Positions 40,698 to 48,430 of a stretch of DNA of 64,000 nucleotides are shown one piece after another. The stretch lies in IMG/VR virus record IMGVR_UViG_3300024239_000011, positions 392,303-456,302 of that record; one strand, written 5' to 3'. The notes under the pieces are model-generated. The model saw only the letters and a list, made by a program, of their open reading frames with translations, was not told the origin of the DNA and ran no database searches. The stretch is from a virus. How positions within the stretch are numbered: position 1 is the first letter of the stretch; the number at the start of each line of letters is the position of its first letter. A program made the translations under genes and the position numbers.

Positions 40698-42972
40698 CGT
40701 ACTTGAACTCCAACTCATTATTGCTTACGCCGATGACGACTGTTCCGCCCTTAACCAGCTTACCGAACAACATTTCACGGGAGAGCGGCTTTTTCACATA
40801 CTGCTGGATTACGCGCGCCAACGGTCGCGCACCCATCTTCGGATCATAGCCTTCCCGCGCCAACCACCGCTTGGCAGGCATGTTCACCACGACCTTAACC
40901 CGGTTCTCCTGGCTCAAATCGTTTAGTTCGTTGATGAACTTGGTAACGACCTTCAACATGTCAGGTTCGGTCAGCGCCCGGTACTTAACAATGGCATCCA
41001 AGCGATTACGGAATTCCGGCTTGAACCGTTCGTTGATCACTTTGTCTTCTGCGCCGCTCCGGTCATCGCTGGCAGTGAAACCAATAGAGTTCTTTTGTAG
41101 CTCCGTGGCGCCCGCATTCGAGGTCATGATCAGATAGACGTTTCGGAAATCGACTTCCTTCCCGCTACCGCTGGTCAGCTTACCGGTGTCCATGACCTGT
41201 AGGAAAAGATCATAGATATCCGGATGCGCCTTCTCGATTTCATCAAGCAACAGCACGCAATGCGGCGTCTTTTCAATCATGTTGATCAGTACACCGGACC
41301 CCGCATTCCCATCCTCGTACCCAACGTAGCCAGGGCGCCCACCGATCAACGTGGCAGCCGCATGTTTTTCCTGATACTCGGACATGTTCAAGCGCACCAA
41401 TTCGATCCCGAGGGTCGCGGCAAGCTGAACTGCTGTCTCGGTCTTGCCAACGCCCGTTGGACCGGCGAAAAGGTAGCATCCAAGCGGCTTGCGCTTGTCC
41501 CGAAGCCCGGCGCGGCTCTGGTACACAGCATCAATCAAGGTGTCAATAGCACGGTCCTGCCCGAACACCACCCCTTTCAAATCCTTTTCAAGACGTGAAA
41601 GACGCTTAATGTCGTCGTCCTTAACCGATTTTGGCGGAATTTTGGCAATGCGAGCAACCTGCTGCTCGATTTCAAAAACTCCAATAATCTTCTTCCGCTT
41701 GGTAGGAGGTTTGACCCGTTCCGCCGCCCCCGCTGCATCCATCACATCAATTGCCTTGTCAGGTAAGAAGCGCCCATGGACATACCGAACCGTCAAATCT
41801 ACCGCAGCCTGTAAAGCTTCATTCTGATATACAACCCCGTGATAACCCTCATAATGATCTTTTAGACCCTGAAGAATTTGTACCGCATCGGTCGAGCTTG
41901 GTTCAAACACATCCACCCGATGGAAACAACGATTGAATGTTCGATCTTTCTGAAAATACTTACGATCATCCTGATAAGTCGTGCTACCGATGGTCTGAAT
42001 TTCACCCCGATTCAAATACGGCGCTAGAATATTGGCAATGGATGGTCCACCCTCACCACCCGACACACTGGTCATGTGAATATTGTCGATCACAAGAACC
42101 GCATGCGGCTTAGTCAGGAGAGCATTGATCACCAACTTCAGGCGTTCTTCAAATTCACCTCGGAATTTAGCGCCTGCGATCAACGACGGAAGGTCAAGCT
42201 GGTATAGCACCGCATCTTTTATGGTATCCGGAACATCCCCATTCACAATCTTCTTGGCAATACCCTCAAGGATCGCAGTCTTCCCAACACCAGCTTCCCC
42301 CAACAATAATGCGCTGTTCTTGCGGCGACGCGCCAGGATGCTAATTACCGTTGCTATTTCGTTCTCACGACCAACCAACGGGTCAATTTTTCCCGCCTTG
42401 GCAAGATCATTGAGATTGATACACAGCGCCTTGAGAATTTGATCAGTCTTGCTTTCTGCGGCTGGTTTTTGAGTAGGAGACGGAAGACGACCATATTCCG
42501 AATTTACGGTATCAGTTGGTACCGCACTCAGCGAACTATCAGCAAGATATTGTATTAAACGAAAATGATCCAAACCGAATGCAGCACATATAGTTGTCGA
42601 ATGACAATCGTCTTCGGTAAGAATAGCAACCAAAATATCTTTACATCGAAGGGTATCCCGCCCAGATGACAGACATTGCACCACGGTACGATGCTTCACC
42701 CGTTCTAGTGCGGGAGTTTGACCCGGTATATTTTTAATTACTCTTGTGGGAATAACACCAGAATTCAAATATTCATCAAGTACATCCCGCATACCATCAA
42801 TATCAATTCCTAGATCATCTAAAATATCGATAATGTCGTCCTCTTCTAAAAGAGAACGGAGTACATGTTCAGTAGTAACGATTTCATGACGCAACCGCTG
42901 TGCAATATTATAAGCTCTCTGAATTGGAGCAACAACCAGTTGATGGTTTACTTCTATACTAGAAACAGACAT
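40690..42972 (-). CDS. clpA: ClpA-type AAA+ unfoldase, first ATPase site altered
   Basis: A 760-aa Hsp100 protein with the length and order of ClpA: N-domain (1-150), D1 (about 190-440), D2 (about 465-760). D1 has Walker A GEAGVGKT (225-232) but its Walker B reads VLVIDNIH, so the catalytic Glu is Asn297 and D1 should bind but hardly hydrolyse ATP. D2 is intact: GPTGVGKT (504-511), LLLDEIE (Asp577-Glu578), and arginine-finger region FRNRLDAIV. SIGF (629-632) lies where ClpA carries its IGL/IGF loop for docking ClpP, so it probably feeds host ClpP. It could redirect proteolysis or disassemble host complexes. The start codon sits inside a 17-bp hairpin (42966-43017), and a promoter-like TTGACA...TACCTT lies at 43006-43035. 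Confidence 0.92.
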   Translation of the reverse strand: MSVSSIEVNHQLVVAPIQRAYNIAQRLRHEIVTTEHVLRSLLEEDDIIDILDDLGIDIDGMRDVLDEYLNSGVIPTRVIKNIPGQTPALERVKHRTVVQCLSSGRDTLRCKDILVAILTEDDCHSTTICAAFGLDHFRLIQYLADSSLSAVPTDTVNSEYGRLPSPTQKPAAESKTDQILKALCINLNDLAKAGKIDPLVGRENEIATVISILARRRKNSALLLGEAGVGKTAILEGIAKKIVNGDVPDTIKDAVLYQLDLPSLIAGAKFRGEFEERLKLVINALLTKPHAVLVIDNIHMTSVSGGEGGPSIANILAPYLNRGEIQTIGSTTYQDDRKYFQKDRTFNRCFHRVDVFEPSSTDAVQILQGLKDHYEGYHGVVYQNEALQAAVDLTVRYVHGRFLPDKAIDVMDAAGAAERVKPPTKRKKIIGVFEIEQQVARIAKIPPKSVKDDDIKRLSRLEKDLKGVVFGQDRAIDTLIDAVYQSRAGLRDKRKPLGCYLFAGPTGVGKTETAVQLAATLGIELVRLNMSEYQEKHAAATLIGGRPGYVGYEDGNAGSGVLINMIEKTPHCVLLLDEIEKAHPDIYDLFLQVMDTGKLTSGSGKEVDFRNVYLIMTSNAGATELQKNSIGFTASDDRSGAEDKVINERFKPEFRNRLDAIVKYRALTEPDMLKVVTKFINELNDLSQENRVKVVVNMPAKRWLAREGYDPKMGARPLARVIQQYVKKPLSREMLFGKLVKGGTVVIGVSNNELEFKYDV

Positions 42973-43017
42973 ACCTTAACCTTTAAAGCCTAGGACTCTT
43001 AGGTTAAGGTATGTCTG
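42966..43017 (-). promoter_or_regulatory. 17-bp hairpin burying the clpA start codon and SD
   Basis: On the minus-strand RNA, the 5' arm CAGACATACCTTAACCT (43017-43001) pairs perfectly with AGGTTAAGGTATGTCTG (42982-42966), which contains the AAGG site and AUG (42972-42970); loop 18 nt. Read-through RNA from the upstream gene should be translationally silent; RNA started inside the structure would not. Confidence 0.75.
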
Positions 43018-43035
43018 ATCTATTTGTACTGTCAA
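43006..43035 (-). promoter_or_regulatory. possible internal promoter for clpA
   Basis: Minus strand TTGACA (43035-43030), 18-bp spacer, TACCTT (43011-43006). The -10 lies in the 5' arm of the clpA hairpin, so the predicted start (about 42999) is in the loop and frees the ribosome-binding site. Confidence 0.45.
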
Positions 43036-43039
43036 TTTA

Positions 43040-43546
43040 TTAGGGCAGCGAATTCTTGATGCTATTGACATCCCGGATTGCCTGCTCCGTGATGGAGCGG
43101 CAGTCGCCCACGTTAGCGCCGTCGTAGCGCACCATTCGCACATCGCGAATGGCAACGTTGACGATCATAACGATCTCGCGCTCGATCTCATGGACAGAAG
43201 CGTGGTCGATGTAGCCGACGCCACCCGTGGGATTGTCGTAGTCCACCCCACGACCGGTCGGGGAGAAGGTTTGATGCCGGGCGTAAAGGTGCGCCAACGC
43301 ATCCTGGCTGGTGTTGTGCAAGTCCATCAACATGTCTTGACACGACCGATTATTCTCATAAAGCGCGGGTTGTCCATTCCCGCCCATGACCCCGGTGCGC
43401 TTGGCTTCCCAGCAGGCGCGGTCGTAGATATCGCAGGCAGCATGTGCCGGGCTGGTAGACAGGATCAGAGCAGATGCGGCAACCAGAGCCGTCGCCGCAG
43501 CGAGGATCACCAGACGATAGTTGGTCATGGCAGAAACGCGGGTCAT
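43040..43546 (-). CDS. secreted protein of unknown function
   Basis: A 168-aa protein starting MTRVSAMTNYRLVILAAATA (AGGAGG seven bases upstream; another start at 43561 is less likely). A Sec signal peptide ends near SPAHAA, giving a mature exported protein of about 130 residues with four Cys (ACDIYDRACWEAK, RSCQDMLMD, GDCRSITEQ), likely two disulphides, and helices. Strong promoter at 43574-43602. Upstream of clpA. It may act in the periplasm, for instance against superinfection or on host envelope functions; no family recognised. Confidence 0.7.
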   Translation of the reverse strand: MTRVSAMTNYRLVILAAATALVAASALILSTSPAHAACDIYDRACWEAKRTGVMGGNGQPALYENNRSCQDMLMDLHNTSQDALAHLYARHQTFSPTGRGVDYDNPTGGVGYIDHASVHEIEREIVMIVNVAIRDVRMVRYDGANVGDCRSITEQAIRDVNSIKNSLP

Positions 43547-43573
43547 GGTGTCCTCCTTCAAACCTATAATTGC

Positions 43574-43602
43574 ATTCTACCCGTTTGAAGTGGTCATGTC
43601 AA
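43574..43602 (-). promoter_or_regulatory. sigma-70-like early promoter
   Basis: Minus strand TTGACA (43602-43597), 17-bp spacer, TAGAAT (43579-43574), 28 bp before the ATG at 43546. Confidence 0.75.
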
Positions 43603-43608
43603 CCATGT

Positions 43609-44493
43609 CTACGAATGATTGGGACGTATAAGTTCTCGGTACTTCCTAAGAACTAACTTTTGTTCATCAGTTAGGTTGGTTGGCACTGTAATTTCAATAC
43701 ACACATATAGGTCGCCACGTTCAGTATTTTTGAATTTCGGCAAACCCCGCCCTTTTACCCGAATACGCTGACTATTTTGTGTCCCTGCCGGGATTTTTAC
43801 ACGTAAAACCGCACCATCAATTGATGTGAAAGTGATTTCCGATCCGAGTACGGCATCAATTGCGTCCAACTTAGTGGTCATCAACAAGTCCGCTTTATCG
43901 CGGGTGAACTGTGGATGGGGACTAACGCGGATTGCGACGTAGAGATCAGCCGCCTGAACGTTCGGATCGCTCGATCCGCCCGCACCGGCATACTTGATCT
44001 TCATACCGTCTTCGATACCCACCGGTATTTTGATGTGCGCAGTCTTCTTTCCCAGCCCTGGCACAACATAAGTCAGTTCTGTCTCTTTCCCCGCAAACAC
44101 ATCTTCAAGATTGATATGGTACGGAACTTCAATATCACGCGCTTTCCGCTGCTGTTCCGCATGGAAGGGGTTCTGCATATTGCGGAACAAATCCTCAAAA
44201 GGAAAATCCTGTCCGGGAGACGCCTTAAACCCAAACGGACCACCGAAGGGATCACCGAACGGCGCCCGCTGACCGGATGCGAATGACCGCTGCTGACTAT
44301 CATAGTCACGACGACGCTGTTGGTCTTTCAGCACATCATACGCAGCATTAATCTCTTTGAATTTCCGCTCGGCATCGGCATTACCAGGGTTCACATCAGG
44401 GTGATACTGCTGCGCAAGCTTACGGAAAGCTTTCTTGATCTCGTCATCGGTCGCAGTTTCAACAACCCCAAGCGTTTTGTAATGGTTTTCCAT
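43609..44493 (-). CDS. DnaJ/CbpA-like Hsp40 co-chaperone
   Basis: A 294-aa type-B J-protein. J domain 1-70 with HPD at 31-33 (LAQQYHPDVNPGN), a Gly/Phe-rich linker (about 80-120: PFGDPFGGPFGFKASPG), then two beta-rich client-binding domains (IEVPYHINLEDVFAGKETEL, GAGGSSDPNVQAADLYV) and a C-terminal region, without the zinc finger of DnaJ itself. It should stimulate host DnaK. Start MENHYKTLGV at 44493 with GAGGG upstream. It lies in a run with a small membrane protein, HNH, and spanin-like genes behind a late promoter (46128-46135), so late expression is inferred. Useful for virion assembly or protecting host proteostasis. Confidence 0.9.
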   Translation of the reverse strand: MENHYKTLGVVETATDDEIKKAFRKLAQQYHPDVNPGNADAERKFKEINAAYDVLKDQQRRRDYDSQQRSFASGQRAPFGDPFGGPFGFKASPGQDFPFEDLFRNMQNPFHAEQQRKARDIEVPYHINLEDVFAGKETELTYVVPGLGKKTAHIKIPVGIEDGMKIKYAGAGGSSDPNVQAADLYVAIRVSPHPQFTRDKADLLMTTKLDAIDAVLGSEITFTSIDGAVLRVKIPAGTQNSQRIRVKGRGLPKFKNTERGDLYVCIEITVPTNLTDEQKLVLRKYRELIRPNHS

Positions 44494-44498
44494 GTCCC

Positions 44499-44627
44499 TC
44501 AACCAATCAGCAACAAAATAAAAAAAACAATGATTCCAATCGCGTATTTTAACGGAATCGTCCCATGACCCATACACAAAAATTCGTCATCATGGCATCC
44601 GGCGCACTTATATTCACAATCACACAT
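44499..44627 (-). CDS. small Cys-rich membrane protein (42 aa)
   Basis: Starts MCDCEYKCAGCHDDEFLCMG at 44627, overlapping the HNH gene stop by exactly eight bases. Five Cys in the first 18 residues (CDC, CAGC, C), then a single hydrophobic segment (YAIGIIVFFILLLIG) at the very C-terminus. N-out metal or thiol cluster with a tail anchor is a reasonable reading. A hydrophobic tail this short could fit a small lysis regulator. Function unknown. Confidence 0.55.
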   Translation of the reverse strand: MCDCEYKCAGCHDDEFLCMGHGTIPLKYAIGIIVFFILLLIG

Positions 44628-45342
44628 TGTTTTCTCGCCGTCGTTTAGCGCGTCGTTTAGTTTCTTCAGCAGATTTCTCGCGATGGCATGCGACACACTT
44701 GGTACCAATATTGTTCAGGTGCCATGCTTCAATGCGCCCGCGACTTTCACTCAACGGAACCAAGTGATCCATGTCCCAATTCCCATGAAGGCGCTCATCC
44801 ACTGTTCCACAAATATGACAGACCCCGCGATCACGCGCAAAAACTGCTTTTCGCTGTTTTGTAAGGTCATAAATCAAGTTGTATTGCTTAGCGCACTCGG
44901 GATGCCAGTGCATTCTTTTATTGATAGTACCATCTTCACGAAGAATAGGCTGACCACAGAACCGGCAATATCCACGTGGGGCGGTATGATACGACGGCGG
45001 TTTTGGGGGACGCCGATGATCACGCTGGGTAATTGCCTTGATAACTTTCTCGGGGGTTTTTCCTGTTGGCCACTTCTTATACAACGCACAAGTGAACCAT
45101 TGCCAATTCTCAACTTCACCAACATCCAATATGTACACAGCATCCATAACCATACGAACTACCTGTACCATTGGTTGCCAGGAATTCTTGGTATCGATGT
45201 TCTCTACAAAGAACTCAAGCATGTCAGCAAATCGAGAATAAAACTTAAAGCTCAGCCCGTAGCTGTTGTATGTTTCGATCACATCTTGACCGAAATTCCA
45301 GGCATTTTTTCCAAAGTCTAAATTATAGAAATCGTGATCCAT
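44620..45342 (-). CDS. HNH endonuclease (240 aa)
   Basis: The C-terminal half (about 135-240) is an HNH domain: CRFCGQ near 125 as an extra zinc site, then GVCHICG, WDMDHLVPLSESRG (catalytic His), and GTKCVACHREKS with a basic tail (EETKRRAKRRRENN). The N-terminal 120 residues are an unrecognised helical domain (FGQDVIETYNSYGLSFKFYS). ATG overlaps the previous stop by one base. A homing or accessory nuclease; no intron evident next to it. It interrupts the spanin-DnaJ run, which suggests later insertion. Confidence 0.88.
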   Translation of the reverse strand: MDHDFYNLDFGKNAWNFGQDVIETYNSYGLSFKFYSRFADMLEFFVENIDTKNSWQPMVQVVRMVMDAVYILDVGEVENWQWFTCALYKKWPTGKTPEKVIKAITQRDHRRPPKPPSYHTAPRGYCRFCGQPILREDGTINKRMHWHPECAKQYNLIYDLTKQRKAVFARDRGVCHICGTVDERLHGNWDMDHLVPLSESRGRIEAWHLNNIGTKCVACHREKSAEETKRRAKRRRENNV

Positions 45343-45695
45343 TACTGCTGTTTCGGTTTGGGTTCACCTTCTTTTAACACAGAACGGTAGTATTTGATAA
45401 TTTCTTGTTGTTCAAGAATGTATCGCCGTAGCTCTTGAACGTTCACTGATAGGTTCTCATAACCGTTATCAGTCAATGCGAAGATAACAATTTCTTCATC
45501 TGTACTGGATGTTTCATCAAGCAACTTGATCAGTTGCTCTCGGTTATAAACCTGCCACTTCACCTCGCGCATCTGAACTTTACTAGGAAGTGGTGGGTGA
45601 ATAATTTTCACCACTTCAGTATTGGTTACGACTGGCGGTGGCACATTTGTACATGCTGCCAGCAACACGGCAATAAATGGAACGAATCTTTTCAT
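45342..45695 (-). CDS. outer-membrane spanin-like lipoprotein
   Basis: A 117-aa protein with lipoprotein signal MKRFVPFIAVLLAAC (lipobox LAAC) and a Pro-rich mature start (TNVPPPVVTNTEVVKIIHPP), followed by helices (EQLIKLLDETSSTDEEIVIF, NVQELRRYILEQQEIIKYYR). It overlaps by four bases the gene for an N-anchored coiled-coil protein. This pairing and topology is that of o-spanin with i-spanin, which fuse inner and outer membranes in the last lysis step. Identification rests on layout, not on a sequence family. Separate from the endolysin at 36706. Confidence 0.6.
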   Translation of the reverse strand: MKRFVPFIAVLLAACTNVPPPVVTNTEVVKIIHPPLPSKVQMREVKWQVYNREQLIKLLDETSSTDEEIVIFALTDNGYENLSVNVQELRRYILEQQEIIKYYRSVLKEGEPKPKQQ

Positions 45696-46093
45696 TGAAC
45701 ACCCCCATAAGTACGAGGATCGGTTTCAGTTTCCAGGGTATTGAAAACCCGTTGGGTACCAGCATTGACACTCTTCTCGACAAGATTTGGTTTCTTGGAT
45801 GCCAGGAACCCAAGGTCATGACGGGCAAACACCTTACTGATCTTGGTAGTTTCTTCCCGAATTTCATTGATACGGTCGGACATCATTGATAACTGTGCAT
45901 TTGCAATTGCAGTCTGCTGCTGAAGCATGTTGATACTTTGCTCCTGGGTTTTAATGGCTTGACCATATTCCCCAACACGCTGACTGAGTTCCGCTTTAGT
46001 ACGTTCAGAATCCCGGTAATACAAATAACCAAGTCCAGCCATCACCGCCATTGCAATACCCATGACTACACTAAGTTTTAAGCCAAGTCCCAT
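45692..46093 (-). CDS. inner-membrane spanin-like protein
   Basis: A 133-aa protein with N-terminal anchor (LGLKLSVVMGIAMAVMAGLG, then YLYYRD) and a periplasmic coiled coil (SERTKAELSQRVGEYGQAIK, NMLQQQTAIANAQLSMMSDR). SD GGAGGG and a late promoter GATAAATA at 46128-46135, 29-nt leader. The bitopic, coiled-coil form matches i-spanins (Rz-like). It partners with the lipoprotein downstream. Confidence 0.62.
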   Translation of the reverse strand: MGLGLKLSVVMGIAMAVMAGLGYLYYRDSERTKAELSQRVGEYGQAIKTQEQSINMLQQQTAIANAQLSMMSDRINEIREETTKISKVFARHDLGFLASKKPNLVEKSVNAGTQRVFNTLETETDPRTYGGVQ

Positions 46094-46103
46094 GGCGTCC
46101 CTC

Positions 46104-46111
46104 CATAAATA
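46104..46111 (+). promoter_or_regulatory. possible late promoter octamer
   Basis: CATAAATA, plus strand; predicted start about 46117, 42-nt leader to ATG 46159. It points at the minus-strand octamer 46128-46135, so the two transcripts overlap. Confidence 0.4.
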
Positions 46112-46127
46112 CCCTTTGAACCTTCGC

Positions 46128-46135
46128 TATTTATC
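46128..46135 (-). promoter_or_regulatory. T4-type late promoter of the spanin/DnaJ run
   Basis: GATAAATA, minus strand, flanked by CGCT/AGCG; predicted start about 46122, 29-nt leader to ATG 46093. Confidence 0.6.
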
Positions 46136-46158
46136 AGCGGTTTTATGGACCGGAAGAA

Positions 46159-47148
46159 ATGCGCTCAAACAAATTCATAACCCCGGAAGTAATCGAGATA
46201 CCTCTTACTGCATCGTTTGGTACCATTTTGGTTGGACGCTATGCGTACTGGAATCCCCGCAAACAACACAGCTTCAAGCTTGGCGGGGTACAAGCAACTC
46301 GGTTGATTGGGGAAGAAGTCGAAAAAGTAGCATCTCTATATCCGGGTTTTGACCGCGAAGATCGCTTTGTATGGCTCTCTAATCGCCCTGCTAAAACAGG
46401 CACCGCCTATAAAATCGATCTATCACGGCTCAATATTTTAGAATTGCGATCCCCCAAATGGACACCCGATGTCCTGTATCGAGGAAATATCCCGGCAAGC
46501 GCCATTGTTGGAACTATCCGCCCAGCGCCAATAACTGAATCCAAAGCAAACGACCACATAAAAGAAGTCGTCGGGATGATCCAGCGCGACTGCTCGGATT
46601 TTCTTGGGGAATGGGACCATCAAACCCCACTTTTTATGGGTCTCCGTGGAGTAAAACCAAATCAACGTTTATTTCCTGACACTTCTCGTTTTATCTATAG
46701 CTCAGTTGAACCACGAGAGCGCGGCGACGACATCACCGGTAAGCATTTTACCGCGATAATAGATGATGCGATGAAAAAAACCGGGTTTACGGCAACTCGG
46801 TTGAATTCTGTTCGGGTAACTGGCAACCTTGACTTAGCCCATATCGAAGGCGGGGTCTATGCGATCTTCCCGCTAAATGGGTATAATTTTTCATGGTCAA
46901 CCATTGTTGGCGACTATGTACGGCATTTCGCGGACTCGCCCATATACCATGCCACCAGTTATCCCCGGACGAAATTCGGGCTGCAATTGAGGATCATGGA
47001 TTACTGGAAGAGTATTGAAGGAAGCTACGCGACCACCGACATCAACGCAGCCATAGCGTCCGGTCATGAAATCCTGCTCGCAGGGTCCGGTTTCTATGGC
47101 ATCCAGGCACACACGTTCGCTGAGATTGCCAAGAAGGGGCTTCTCTAA
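46159..47148 (+). CDS. phage-specific protein, possible ADP-ribosyltransferase-like
   Basis: A 329-aa protein. The C-terminal part (about 155-285) carries a pattern I recall from many T4-like phage proteins: PLFMGLRG, YSSVEPRERGDDITGKHFTA, a helix, TRLNSVRVTGNL, then YAIFPLNGYNFSWSTIVGDY. The RG...(S/T)...IFP layout could be an ART-type fold, but catalytic residues are unassigned. The N-terminal 120 residues are a beta-rich domain (RYAYWNPRKQHSFKLGGVQA). GGAAG precedes the ATG. It converges with the ART-like gene at 47145, with stops overlapping by four bases. Confidence 0.5.
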   Translation: MRSNKFITPEVIEIPLTASFGTILVGRYAYWNPRKQHSFKLGGVQATRLIGEEVEKVASLYPGFDREDRFVWLSNRPAKTGTAYKIDLSRLNILELRSPKWTPDVLYRGNIPASAIVGTIRPAPITESKANDHIKEVVGMIQRDCSDFLGEWDHQTPLFMGLRGVKPNQRLFPDTSRFIYSSVEPRERGDDITGKHFTAIIDDAMKKTGFTATRLNSVRVTGNLDLAHIEGGVYAIFPLNGYNFSWSTIVGDYVRHFADSPIYHATSYPRTKFGLQLRIMDYWKSIEGSYATTDINAAIASGHEILLAGSGFYGIQAHTFAEIAKKGLL

Positions 47149-47765
47149 GCGTTCTCGGAAATGCGGGGACTGTCCGGGTTCCAACTACCTGCATTGTAAA
47201 CCGATTTGATGTTGCTTGGGTCAAATATCGCAACATTCATCTTTCCAACTTCGTTGGTCATGTACCCGTCGTACCCAAGGCGTTTCAACGCATTCTGGAT
47301 ACGCGGTTGCTCTAATACCTTACAATTCCCTTTGGGAATGTATGTCTGGTACTCTTGAGCTTTCAACCGACCAACCATCGACCCATCGTTCATCACCCGG
47401 CGTATCGAAGGGTCACTAAAAAGTGCATTAAGGTCCGCTTCCTTGGACGGATCGAAAATACGCCCACGAAGATAGACCGGGTAGATAGCAGGCTGATTGC
47501 CCGATACGGCTTGACCGGCATAATTGGACGCATACTCAGGGTTCGTCGTGAAATAGATGGCAGGCGCTCGCTCTTTTTTCTTTAGCTCTTTACCGGTTCG
47601 AAACGCCGCAATGTCCTGCCCGGACCCGGTACCATGAAAGAATACTAGCGGTATGCCATGCTCATCCACCAGATTACTTTCACCAAACCACGCACGGAAT
47701 TTAGGGTCCGATAGGGGATTCCAATTTGCACGTTCGACTAGATTGATGAGGTGACGCATTTCCAT
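47145..47765 (-). CDS. ADP-ribosyltransferase-like protein, candidate ejected effector
   Basis: About 206 aa. The core is an ART fold of the kind found in phage polyvalent proteins: VFFHGTGSGQDIAAF (His in HGT), AIYFTTNPEYASNYAG (Tyr), then NALKRLGYDGYMTNE and MNVAIFDPSNIKSV near the C-terminus. The N-terminus MEMRHLINLVERANW contains L-V-E, matching the L/I-x-E cut used by T4-type prohead proteases on capsid-targeting peptides. Start taken at 47765: the late octamer (47771-47778) places the transcript start on this very ATG, and no Shine-Dalgarno exists; 47759 is the alternative. The target of ADP-ribosylation is unknown. Confidence 0.72.
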   Translation of the reverse strand: MEMRHLINLVERANWNPLSDPKFRAWFGESNLVDEHGIPLVFFHGTGSGQDIAAFRTGKELKKKERAPAIYFTTNPEYASNYAGQAVSGNQPAIYPVYLRGRIFDPSKEADLNALFSDPSIRRVMNDGSMVGRLKAQEYQTYIPKGNCKVLEQPRIQNALKRLGYDGYMTNEVGKMNVAIFDPSNIKSVYNAGSWNPDSPRISENA

Positions 47766-47770
47766 GAAAC

Positions 47771-47778
47771 TATTTAGC
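47771..47778 (-). promoter_or_regulatory. late promoter octamer giving a leaderless start
   Basis: GCTAAATA, minus strand; applying T4 spacing, the transcript starts at 47765, the A of the ATG. Confidence 0.5.
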
Positions 47779-47780
47779 CG

Positions 47781-47826
47781 ACAACAAGAACCCCCGCCAG
47801 TTCGCACCAGCGGGGGTTCTTGTTGT
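47781..47826. terminator. 17-bp bidirectional terminator hairpin
   Basis: ACAACAAGAACCCCCGC / GCGGGGGTTCTTGTTGT with a 12-nt loop, downstream of the outer-membrane protein gene. A second long-range repeat CCCTTGGG/CCCAAGGG lies next to it (about 47820-47876). Confidence 0.7.
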
Positions 47827-47890
47827 CCCTTGGGAATGTGAAGGTGTCACCACCAACACCACGTTCACGTCCTACCCAAGGGCGCCCGTC

Positions 47891-48406
47891 TTAGAAACTG
47901 TAACGGGTACCAACGGTCACGGCGTGGGTCTTGAAATCCCGCTCACCAGTTTCAGTACCGGTCACAGCTTCACTGTGGATGTAACGATACTCACCGACCA
48001 ATTCCCAGTTCTTAGTGAACTGATAGGAAGCACCGGTCGCCAGGATATACGCCCAATCATTCTTGTTGGAAACGCCTTCAACGGCATCATTGCTCAGCCA
48101 CACATAGCCGACGCCAGCACCTACAAACGGGGTAATACCAGCAAACGTCACTGGCTCAACATAAGCCATACCCGAAACCATGTTGCCACGGAGAACATCC
48201 GAACGCAGGTAGTCGTAGTCGCCTTCAAGACGGATCACACCGAAATCGTGACCAGCCTTCAGGTTGATATCCGACTGGTTCTTAATACCATCAAAATCAT
48301 TGAAAGCACCACCAACCGACAGACCAACGTAGTTCTTACCATCTTCAGCCAAAGCCGGGGTAGTGAACAGAAATGCAGCAGCAATAAAAGCAAGAATTTT
48401 CTTCAT
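47891..48406 (-). CDS. outer-membrane beta-barrel protein
   Basis: A 171-aa protein. Signal peptide MKKILAFIAAAFLFTTPALA, then a mature 8-stranded OmpA/Lom-like barrel: alternating strands (NYVGLSVGGAFNDF, VIRLEGDYDYLR, ITPFVGAGVGYVW, WELVGEYRYIHSEA) and a terminal AVTVGTRYSF whose final Phe is the usual BAM signal. Start at 48406 chosen because GAGG precedes it (48418 also possible). Late promoter octamer at 48440-48447, inside a terminator loop. A phage-made porin-like protein in the host outer membrane could block superinfection or change surface properties (inference). Confidence 0.88.
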   Translation of the reverse strand: MKKILAFIAAAFLFTTPALAEDGKNYVGLSVGGAFNDFDGIKNQSDINLKAGHDFGVIRLEGDYDYLRSDVLRGNMVSGMAYVEPVTFAGITPFVGAGVGYVWLSNDAVEGVSNKNDWAYILATGASYQFTKNWELVGEYRYIHSEAVTGTETGERDFKTHAVTVGTRYSF

Positions 48407-48430
48407 ATGTTTCCTCATTAGAAAGAAAAA

